In this document: in pieces, positions 1-5,514 of the stretch | Layout: the number at the start of each line of letters is the position of its first letter | Numbering within the stretch: position 1 is the stretch's first letter | Source of the DNA: an uncultured Bacteroidota bacterium | GTDB lineage: Bacteria; Bacteroidota; Bacteroidia; NS11-12g; UBA955 | Reading direction: 5' to 3' | DNA: 5,514 bases | Assembly: GCA_903959115.1 (NCBI GenBank) | Contig: CAJBVU010000162.1 | Span: forward strand, 1-5,514 | Position numbers and translations under genes: made by a program | Notes under the pieces: generated by a model | Seen by the model: the letters and a program-made list of their open reading frames with translations, nothing else | What the model was told of the DNA's origin: nothing | Database searches by the model: none

Positions 1-1
1 C

Positions 2-1081
2 GGAACCGGTGGAATGGGTGTATTTACTAATCCTAAGACATTTGGATATTCTGTTGCCGAAGGTGATAGTATAATGCTTCAAGGTACAGTAAGTCAATTC
101 CAAGGTTTGGTCCAAATGGACAAGTTGGATACTATAGTGAAGATTTCTAGTGGTAGAACATTGAAGAAGTCGGCTTTTGTTCAAGGTGTGGATGAAAGCA
201 CAGAATCTAAATTGGTTCAATTCCGTCGTGTAAAATTGGTGGATGCTACTGAATGGCCTTCAACAGCTTTGGCTGCCAATGGATTCAAAAACGTACGTGT
301 AATGAATACTTCAGGACGTGTTGATACATTAAATATTGATGCTGAAACAGATATCGATGGTTCTTCTGCTCCGGTAGGGTATTTCGATGTAACTGGTTTG
401 GGTGGTCAGTTTGATAATTCTGCGCCTTATACCACTCGTTACGTATTGAGTCCTCGTTACATGAGCGATTTAAAAGTATCAGCTTTGCCTACAGTGAATT
501 TCACGAAGACATCGGATCAAGTATTTGAGCCAGCGGATTCTTTCCGTATGGATTTCTCTGTGATTCCTGCGGATGAGAATTTCACTTTTGATATAGCTAT
601 TGCTGGCGGAACTGCAGTTTCTCCAACAGACTACGATTTTGCAACACGCAAGATCAATGTCGTGAAGAACGTAAGTAGCTTCTTTATTCGTGCCAATATC
701 ACAGACGATGGAGATCCTGATGGAGATAAAACCTTGATTTTCGCGATTCGCAACGCGCAGGGTCCATGTTATTTGGGTAAAGACACATTATTGACATTGT
801 TAATCAAAGACAACGAGGCGAGTGTTGTGAAGCGTTTTGACGCTGGAAGTATCAAGATGTATCCAAACCCAACCAACGGTGCGGTGAAGGTTGATTGCAA
901 TCAAGCCATGCGTTCAGTGAAGGTTTATACAATGAGTGGCCAATTGGTTCGTGAGATGAATTTGGTAACTGGATCCAACCGTAGTGCTGAGTTTACTATG
1001 AATGGCACTCCAGGTTTGTATCGCGTTCAAGTGGTAACGGAATCTGGTGATATGTATAGTGATTTCTTGAGTTTCCAATAA
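2..1081 (+). CDS. Secreted multidomain protein with C-terminal T9SS type A sorting domain (3' part only)
   Basis: The frame is open to the window edge, so this is the C-terminal part of a longer protein. The ATG at 14 is internal: the preceding codons stay open and there is no signal peptide. Counting from that Met, residues about 14-153 resemble the OB-fold-like domain common in secreted Bacteroidota proteins (GTVSQFQGLVQMD near the start, VTGLGGQFDNSAPY near the end). Residues about 158-268 look like a Calx-beta domain, with an acidic, possibly calcium-binding loop DDGDPDGDK at 231-239. Residues about 276-355 form a type A sorting domain with the motif YPNPTNG at 283-289 and a GLYRVQV strand. 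In known T9SS cargo this domain directs crossing of the outer membrane and is then usually cleaved, leaving the protein released or surface-anchored. The function-defining N-terminal region is not visible; nucleases, peptidases and adhesins all carry such tails. Sorting domain call firm, Calx-beta fairly sure, OB-fold by resemblance. Confidence 0.85.
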   Translation, partial: GTGGMGVFTNPKTFGYSVAEGDSIMLQGTVSQFQGLVQMDKLDTIVKISSGRTLKKSAFVQGVDESTESKLVQFRRVKLVDATEWPSTALAANGFKNVRVMNTSGRVDTLNIDAETDIDGSSAPVGYFDVTGLGGQFDNSAPYTTRYVLSPRYMSDLKVSALPTVNFTKTSDQVFEPADSFRMDFSVIPADENFTFDIAIAGGTAVSPTDYDFATRKINVVKNVSSFFIRANITDDGDPDGDKTLIFAIRNAQGPCYLGKDTLLTLLIKDNEASVVKRFDAGSIKMYPNPTNGAVKVDCNQAMRSVKVYTMSGQLVREMNLVTGSNRSAEFTMNGTPGLYRVQVVTESGDMYSDFLSFQ

Positions 1082-1098
1082 GTTTTAACTTTAAATAG

Positions 1099-1133
1099 AA
1101 TAAAAAAGGGGAGCATAGCTCCCCTTTTTTATT
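1099..1133 (+). terminator. Strong intrinsic terminator hairpin
   Basis: This is a perfect inverted repeat with 16-bp arms (1099-1114 and 1118-1133) around the 3-nt loop ATA. The core is GGGGAGC/GCTCCCC, flanked by six A on the left and six T on the right. The T-run makes a classic rho-independent terminator for the gene ending at 1081, 18 bp upstream. Because the A-run mirrors the T-run, it could also stop transcription from the other direction. It should isolate the exporter gene from the upstream secreted-protein gene. Confidence 0.93.
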
Positions 1134-1160
1134 GGTCTTGGATTGATTTATGTAATTTCG
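1132..1160 (+). promoter_or_regulatory. Possible weak Bacteroidota-type promoter for the ABC exporter gene
   Basis: Since a strong terminator sits just upstream, the exporter gene needs its own promoter within about 35 bp. The best candidate is TAATTTCG at 1153-1160, one mismatch from the Bacteroidota -7 consensus TAnnTTTG, with TTG at 1132-1134 as a -33 box 18 bp away. Such a promoter would start transcription around 1165-1168, almost at the start codon, giving a leaderless or nearly leaderless message. Low confidence: the match is imperfect and short motifs like these occur by chance. Low-level read-through of the terminator is an alternative. Confidence 0.25.
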
Positions 1161-1167
1161 CTAAGAT

Positions 1168-3000
1168 TTGAAAGCGGTACTCCAATTCTTGAAATATGCA
1201 GGCAACCACAAACGGTTAATTTTTGCCAATTTTATTTTTAACCTTCTGTATGTGGTGTTCCAATTGGTCTCTTTGATGATGATCATGCCCGTATTGCGTT
1301 TTCTTTTCTCAAAAGACAATGGCAATGCACAGGCACTGTCTAGTAAGAACTTTGGTGTTGGACATTGGTTTAGCGACCAATATCAGAACTTTATTACATG
1401 GTTTGGTCATCTAGCAAAAGGCGAACCCTTCACTGCGTTGGCCTATTTGAGTGTCGCCTTGGTTGTTGTTACAGTATTGAAAAATGGATTCCGTTTTTTG
1501 GCCATGAATTTCATGGTGCTAATCCGAAATCGCAGTATTCAAGAGATTAGACAGAATGTATATCAGCGATGTCTTGACTTGCCTATTGCCTATTTCAACA
1601 ATGAACGTAAGGGTGACTTGATGTCGAGAATGAGTAATGATGTCAAAGAGATTGAATTTGCGCTCATGGTATCCTTGGAGGCCTTGTATTTCCAGCCGTT
1701 AAATATCTTGCTGTTTATGATTGCGCTGGTGATGTTGTCTGCGAAACTCACTTTATACATCCTACTCTTTTTACCTATTACTGCATTGATTATTGGACTC
1801 ATTGGTAGATCATTAAGAAAACGAAGCACCCGGAATCAGGAGTTATTAGGCAAAGTAATGACGGCATACGATGAAACGTTGGGTGGAATTCGCATCATCA
1901 AAGCATTTAATGCCGCAGGCTTCTTTTCGAAGAAGTATAAGGAGCAAGACGATGCGTATACCAAGAACAATATTGGTGTTCAGCGCAGATATGATTTGTC
2001 GTCTCCAATGAGTGAGACTATCGGTATAGGTGTAAGTGCTTTACTATTGTGGTTGGGTGGTAGCATGGTTTTCCGAAATGAATTGGATCCGGAATTTTTC
2101 TTGACCTATTTCGCCATTTTTTCACAGTTGATACCGCCATTTAAAGCATTTTCTAATGCCTTGTACGCCGCCCAGAAGGGTATTGCAAGTTTGGATAGAA
2201 TTCAAGAGTTGGTAACCGCCCCTGTTACGGTTGAGGATCCAATTGTGGCGGAGGTTCCTGTATTCAACAACAATATCGTATTGAAGAATGTGGGATTTAG
2301 TTATTTAGATGGTGCCAAGGTGATTGATGGTTTTGATTTAGAAATTAAAAAGGGGCAGACCATAGCGTTGGTGGGACCTTCGGGTGCGGGAAAAACTACA
2401 CTAACCGACTTGTTGGCTAGGTTCTATGATGTTACGGATGGTGGTATTTTGTTAGATGGGGTGGATATACGCAAATTCAAGCAGGACGATTTGCGCAGGC
2501 TGATAGGCATAGTAAATCAAGAGAATATATTGTTCAATGAAACGGTGCGAAACAACATTGCTTTGGGTATTCCTGAGACTCCAATTGAAGCTGTTATTGA
2601 AGCGGCCAAGGCAGCCAATGCACATGAGTTTATTATGGAAATGGACCATGGTTACGATACTGAAATTGGGGAACGTGGAGGCAAGTTGAGCGGGGGTCAG
2701 AAACAGCGTTTGGCAATCGCACGTGCATTGCTGAAAGATCCTGAAATTTTGATTTTGGACGAGGCCACATCGGCTTTGGACAGTAACAGCGAGAAAGCTG
2801 TTCAACAGGCTTTAGAGAAGCTTATGACCTCACGGACAAGCATTATTATAGCCCACCGTCTTTCTACCGTGATACACGCTGATGTTATCATTGTGTTGGA
2901 TAAGGGTAAGATGATTGAGAAAGGTACGCACAATGAATTGCTGGAGCAGAAGGGGATGTATTTCAACCTCATTCAACTCCAACAATTACTATCCAATTGA
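1168..3000 (+). CDS. MsbA-type ABC exporter half-transporter (fused permease and ATPase)
   Basis: This inner-membrane exporter works as a homodimer and uses ATP hydrolysis to move a substrate outward. The 610-aa length is usual for MsbA-like proteins. Residues about 15-335 hold six predicted membrane segments (roughly 18-44, 88-112, 165-190, 191-213, 283-303, 311-330). The ATPase domain (about 368-605) is complete: A-loop Tyr379, Walker A GPSGAGKTT 403-411, Q-loop Gln451, X-loop GERG 501-504, signature LSGGQ 507-511, Walker B ILILDE 527-532 with catalytic Glu532, D-loop SALD 535-538 and switch His563. The start is TTG: an in-frame TAA lies two codons upstream, and the first ATG (1276) would delete most of the first membrane segment. 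The N-terminus MKAVLQFLKYA also looks like that of related proteins. Lipid A-core flipping as in MsbA is plausible, but drug or other lipid export cannot be excluded, so no symbol is given. It converges on ftsH. Confidence 0.92.
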   Translation: MKAVLQFLKYAGNHKRLIFANFIFNLLYVVFQLVSLMMIMPVLRFLFSKDNGNAQALSSKNFGVGHWFSDQYQNFITWFGHLAKGEPFTALAYLSVALVVVTVLKNGFRFLAMNFMVLIRNRSIQEIRQNVYQRCLDLPIAYFNNERKGDLMSRMSNDVKEIEFALMVSLEALYFQPLNILLFMIALVMLSAKLTLYILLFLPITALIIGLIGRSLRKRSTRNQELLGKVMTAYDETLGGIRIIKAFNAAGFFSKKYKEQDDAYTKNNIGVQRRYDLSSPMSETIGIGVSALLLWLGGSMVFRNELDPEFFLTYFAIFSQLIPPFKAFSNALYAAQKGIASLDRIQELVTAPVTVEDPIVAEVPVFNNNIVLKNVGFSYLDGAKVIDGFDLEIKKGQTIALVGPSGAGKTTLTDLLARFYDVTDGGILLDGVDIRKFKQDDLRRLIGIVNQENILFNETVRNNIALGIPETPIEAVIEAAKAANAHEFIMEMDHGYDTEIGERGGKLSGGQKQRLAIARALLKDPEILILDEATSALDSNSEKAVQQALEKLMTSRTSIIIAHRLSTVIHADVIIVLDKGKMIEKGTHNELLEQKGMYFNLIQLQQLLSN

Positions 3001-3009
3001 TTAATTGGA
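2992..3009. other. Small inverted repeat over the exporter stop codon, between convergent genes
   Basis: A 7-bp stem TCCAATT/AATTGGA with loop GATT spans the end of the exporter gene; the stop TGA lies at 2998-3000. It is AT-rich and has no following T-run on either strand, so it is a poor intrinsic terminator. It is the only hairpin I see at this convergent junction, and may be chance. Confidence 0.3.
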
Positions 3010-3023
3010 ATTAAGCTGGGTCT

Positions 3024-5165
3024 TTATTTATCTACGCCGTCTTCCCCGGAAACCTCTGTATTAGATTCCGCAAGGTTTTTTGAATCCTGAGATTCTGATG
3101 TTGTAGCAGTAGTTTCTGTTGTTTCAGCAGCTGTTGACTCTTGATTATCAGAAGATGCTGGCGATGCAATTGTATCATCAGAAGTAACTACTTGGGGCGT
3201 TTCTTCAGTTGTTGTTTTTATTGCTGCAAGTTCCTCTTCTATTGGATCATAAGGTCTTGGTCCGATCAACACTTCTAAATCAGCCTTGAAGAGGATTTCT
3301 TTCTCTAACAATGCCTTAGCTACTTTCTCTACTTCGGCTCTTTTTTCTGTCAGTAAATTCTTGGTGACATCGTATGCCTTTTGAATCAAAGCGCGAACTT
3401 CTTGGTCGATGAGTTCCGCCGTTTTTTCAGAATAAGGGCGTTGGTAACCATACTCGCCTTGAGGATCATGAAAACTCACGTGTCCTACTTTGTCGTTCAT
3501 GCCATAAATGGTTACCATGCTATATGCAAGTTTAGTAATACGTTCCAAATCGTTTTGGGCACCGGTAGAAATTTTATCGAAGAAGATGGCTTCTGCGATT
3601 CTACCACCCAATGTCATACACATACTATCCATCAATTGTTCTGTACGATATAAGTATTGCTCTTTTGGCAGATATTGTGCGTAACCAAGTGCGGCAACAC
3701 CGCGAGGAACGATAGATACTTTCAGCAATGGATCGGCATGTTCTAGGAACCAACCTGCAATGGCATGACCCGCTTCATGGTAGGCCACAATGGCTTTTTC
3801 TTCAGGGCTGATAATTTTATTTTTCTTTTCAAGTCCACCAATAACACGATCGATTGCATCTTGGAAGTCCTGCATATCAACGGCCTCTTTGTTATGTCGT
3901 GCAGCAATTAATGCAGCTTCATTACATACGTTGGCAATTTCGGCACCGGCAAAACCAGGAGTCTGAGCGGCCAATTTATGTGCATCAACATCGGTAGAAA
4001 GTTTTGTGAGGGGTTTTAGGTGAACGTGGAAAATTTCTTCTCTGCCTTGTAGGTCAGGCCTGTCAACAGAAATTTGTCTATCGAAACGTCCTGGACGCAT
4101 CAAAGCGCTATCCAAAATGTCAGGTCGGTTTGTAGCAGCCATAATGATAACGCCGCTATCAGTACCAAAACCATCCATTTCAGCAAGCAACTGGTTCAAG
4201 GTGTTTTCACGCTCGTCATTAGAACCTTGCACGAGATTTTTTCCTCTTGCTCTTCCGATAGCATCAATTTCATCGATGAAAATGATACAAGGTGCTTTTT
4301 CTTTCGCTTGTTTAAAAAGGTCACGGACACGTGAGGCGCCCACACCAACGAACATTTCAACGAAGTCAGAACCTGAAAGCGAGAAGAAAGGCACACCCGC
4401 TTCACCGGCTACGGCTTTGGCTAATAAGGTTTTTCCTGTTCCCGGAGGGCCAACAAGAAGTACGCCTTTGGGAATTTTACCACCAAGATTGGTGTATTTC
4501 TGAGGATTTTGAAGGAAGTCTACGATTTCCATGACTTCCAATTTGGCTTCTTGAAGTCCAGCTACATCCTTAAATGTTTTGTTAACCTTAGTATCTTTAT
4601 CAAAAAGCTGAGCTTTGGAGCGTCCGATATTAAAGATACTGGCACCGCCACCGCCACCGCCGCCGCCGCCCATTTTGCGGAACATCATGTTGTAAAAAAT
4701 CAAGAAAATACCAATGAAGAAAATCCATTGAAATAATTCACCAAACAAATCACTTTGAGATTCATATTGAATCACCATTTCATTGGGGTCGATATTTTTT
4801 TCGGCCAATGTTTTCTTTAAATCGGTAATCTCATTATTGAAATAGCCTTTTTCAATTTCAAAACTGTAGTTGGGTTCAACGCCACCTAGGTAATCTTTAC
4901 TCTTGCGAACACCATATTTTTTCTGTTGAATGGCATCAGGTGTTAAGAAGACTTCAACTATCCTGTCGTTTACAATTACAATTTTCTTAACGTCACCTTG
5001 AATGATCATATCACGTACTTCCTTCCAGTTGGTAGTCTTTCCTGCATTTTTTGGCAAGAAGAGCATAGCCATAAGAATTAAAAAAAGTGCGCCATAAATC
5101 CAGTAAGGATTGAAACGGAATCCACCCGGCTTTTTATTGTCGGGGGTAGGTCGGTTATTTTCCAT
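3024..5165 (-). CDS. ftsH: ATP-dependent zinc metalloprotease FtsH
   Basis: FtsH is a hexameric inner-membrane protease that extracts and degrades misfolded membrane proteins and short-lived regulators. The 713 residues show a membrane segment at about 21-37, an extracytoplasmic domain at about 40-144, a second segment at about 145-162, and a nine-glycine linker at 166-174. The AAA+ domain follows: Walker A GPPGTGKT 239-246, pore loop FVGVG 272-276, Walker B IIFIDE 294-299, and the second region of homology with arginine fingers Arg357 and Arg360. The protease domain has zinc motif HEAGH 463-467, with Asp539 in STGAQNDLE as the likely third ligand. All key residues are present, so it should be active. 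Residues about 641-713 are a low-complexity tail rich in Ser, Thr, Glu and Asp; E. coli FtsH is shorter (about 645 residues). The ATG at 5163-5165 gives a normal N-terminus. It appears monocistronic within the window and converges on the exporter gene. Confidence 0.98.
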   Translation of the reverse strand: MENNRPTPDNKKPGGFRFNPYWIYGALFLILMAMLFLPKNAGKTTNWKEVRDMIIQGDVKKIVIVNDRIVEVFLTPDAIQQKKYGVRKSKDYLGGVEPNYSFEIEKGYFNNEITDLKKTLAEKNIDPNEMVIQYESQSDLFGELFQWIFFIGIFLIFYNMMFRKMGGGGGGGGGASIFNIGRSKAQLFDKDTKVNKTFKDVAGLQEAKLEVMEIVDFLQNPQKYTNLGGKIPKGVLLVGPPGTGKTLLAKAVAGEAGVPFFSLSGSDFVEMFVGVGASRVRDLFKQAKEKAPCIIFIDEIDAIGRARGKNLVQGSNDERENTLNQLLAEMDGFGTDSGVIIMAATNRPDILDSALMRPGRFDRQISVDRPDLQGREEIFHVHLKPLTKLSTDVDAHKLAAQTPGFAGAEIANVCNEAALIAARHNKEAVDMQDFQDAIDRVIGGLEKKNKIISPEEKAIVAYHEAGHAIAGWFLEHADPLLKVSIVPRGVAALGYAQYLPKEQYLYRTEQLMDSMCMTLGGRIAEAIFFDKISTGAQNDLERITKLAYSMVTIYGMNDKVGHVSFHDPQGEYGYQRPYSEKTAELIDQEVRALIQKAYDVTKNLLTEKRAEVEKVAKALLEKEILFKADLEVLIGPRPYDPIEEELAAIKTTTEETPQVVTSDDTIASPASSDNQESTAAETTETTATTSESQDSKNLAESNTEVSGEDGVDK
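4644..4670 (-). repeat. Trinucleotide (GGC/GGT) tract encoding nine glycines in FtsH
   Basis: Nine consecutive glycine codons, read on the minus strand as four GGC followed by GGT, GGC, GGT, GGC, GGT, encode residues 166-174. They lie between the second membrane segment and the AAA+ domain. Glycine-rich linkers at this place are common in Bacteroidota FtsH. The nearly pure triplet repeat could gain or lose units in frame by slippage, changing linker length without breaking the protein. Confidence 0.9.
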
Positions 5166-5212
5166 GTTGCGTCTGTGTAATCAAAGGTTAAGCCAATTGT
5201 AAAATCTATCTT

Positions 5213-5220
5213 CAAAAGTA
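5213..5220 (-). promoter_or_regulatory. Probable ftsH promoter, -7 box
   Basis: On the minus strand this reads TACTTTTG, an exact match to the Bacteroidota sigma-70-family -7 consensus TAnnTTTG. Transcription would begin near 5207, giving a leader of about 42 nt before the ftsH ATG. The -33 box (consensus TTG) is weak: the best-placed candidate is TTA at 5239-5241, 18 bp upstream. A second, poorer motif with one extra spacer base (TAACCTTTG, 5182-5190) lies closer to the start. No Shine-Dalgarno sequence is seen in the leader, as is usual in this phylum. Confidence 0.6.
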
Positions 5221-5286
5221 CGATTTTAGACAAGGAATTAATAGGAATTGCGCCGTTTAGTCATAATTATTGGATTGAACTGCAAA

Positions 5287-5490
5287 TTTGTCTGATGAAT
5301 CGATGCAAACGCATTAAAGTAAATTTAAAGACCGAATCTTTGGGATTTTTTGTCATAATGAATCAATTGAGTAATGGGTCAAAAATCTTGTTTATCTCCT
5401 GTTTGATTATTTGCGTGAGATTTGGTTGTTGGCTTAGGCAAAGGCAGCGAAAATTAGTTGTTGCTTTTTGTTTTATTCTGTTTGTCTGAT
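5287..5490 (+). repeat. Two copies of the 10-bp direct repeat TTTGTCTGAT
   Basis: Exact copies lie at 5287-5296 and 5481-5490, 194 bp apart, in the gene-free stretch upstream of ftsH. By a rough estimate an exact 10-mer repeat in a region this size is unlikely but not remarkable, especially in AT-rich DNA. They might be binding sites for a regulator, or chance. The coordinates given span both copies. Confidence 0.3.
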
Positions 5491-5514
5491 TTAAGATGTA
5501 GTGATAATACAATC

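Larger units (their letters stand above)
5166..5514. other. 349-bp region without a convincing gene, upstream of ftsH
   Basis: This AT-rich stretch runs from the ftsH start to the window edge. No reading frame on either strand looks like a conserved protein. A plus-strand frame at 5295-5489 (64 codons) is Cys- and Phe-rich with no recognisable motif, and a minus-strand frame at 5267-5356 encodes only 29 residues. In the ftsH-proximal part lies the probable ftsH promoter. There is also a 10-bp direct repeat (5287-5296 and 5481-5490) and a weak hairpin at 5327-5341 (AAAGA/TCTTT). No tRNA or known RNA fold was recognised. In many Bacteroidota I would expect rsfS just upstream of ftsH on the same strand; no such coding sequence is visible here. 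Confidence 0.6.

Noticed and set aside
14..16. ATG as the true start of the first gene
   Set aside because: The frame is open through the window edge, the domain fold already appears to be under way, and no signal peptide follows, although a T9SS cargo must have one.
1590..1829. 79-codon minus-strand frame inside the ABC exporter
   Set aside because: Antisense to the transmembrane domain, with no motif or promoter of its own.
2452..2805. 117-codon minus-strand frame inside the ABC exporter
   Set aside because: It lies opposite the conserved ATPase motifs of the exporter and its translation has no recognisable domain; it is an antisense shadow.
4117..4503. 128-codon plus-strand frame inside ftsH
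   Set aside because: It lies opposite the highly conserved AAA+ core, which constrains the sequence; the translated product shows no domain.
5281..5312. Palindromes CAAATTTG (5283-5290), ATCGAT and the ATGC/GCAT mini-hairpin as an operator cluster
   Set aside because: Each is short and AT-rich, and such matches are expected by chance; no consistent spacing or repetition supports a binding site.
5267..5356. 29-codon minus-strand frame upstream of ftsH as a leader peptide
   Set aside because: It lies upstream of the probable ftsH transcription start, so would not be on that message, and has no clear promoter or recognised sequence.
5295..5489. 64-codon plus-strand frame upstream of ftsH
   Set aside because: No recognisable family, odd Cys/Phe-rich composition and no TAnnTTTG box upstream; kept only as a note in the gene-free region.
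1..5514. Search for CRISPR arrays, tRNA or rRNA genes, insertion-sequence ends, attachment sites and a defence-type cassette
   Set aside because: No regularly spaced repeats, cloverleaf, terminal inverted repeats with target duplications, or recognisable defence or mobile proteins were seen; the three genes are ordinary envelope functions.

Overview
The window looks like an ordinary piece of a Bacteroidota chromosome. Three things point there. The first gene ends in a type A sorting domain of the type IX secretion system (T9SS), which is characteristic of that phylum. ftsH is preceded by an exact match to the Bacteroidota housekeeping -7 promoter box (TAnnTTTG). None of the starts has a clear Shine-Dalgarno sequence. 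I see no phage, insertion sequence, CRISPR or RNA gene, and no sharp change in base composition.

Layout, left to right. (1) Positions 2-1081, plus strand: the 3' part of a gene for a secreted multidomain protein with an OB-fold-like domain, a Calx-beta-like domain and a C-terminal T9SS sorting domain. Its N-terminus lies outside the window. (2) Positions 1082-1167: a short gap holding a very strong hairpin terminator with 16-bp arms. (3) Positions 1168-3000, plus strand: a complete MsbA-type ABC exporter half-transporter that appears to start at TTG. (4) A 23-bp gap between convergent genes. (5) Positions 3024-5165, minus strand: complete ftsH, a membrane-anchored AAA+ zinc metalloprotease with a nine-glycine tract and a long acidic Ser/Thr-rich tail. 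(6) Positions 5166-5514: 349 bp with no convincing gene, holding the probable ftsH promoter and a 10-bp direct repeat.

All three products belong to the cell envelope: an exported or surface-anchored protein, an inner-membrane lipid or drug exporter, and the inner-membrane quality-control protease. They do not form one operon. The first two genes are separated by a terminator and the third runs the other way, so their proximity is probably not functional. I did not find a convincing new system. The points most worth checking are the TTG start of the transporter with an AUG-UAA start-stop pair just upstream, the triplet-repeat glycine tract in ftsH, and the unexplained region upstream of ftsH.
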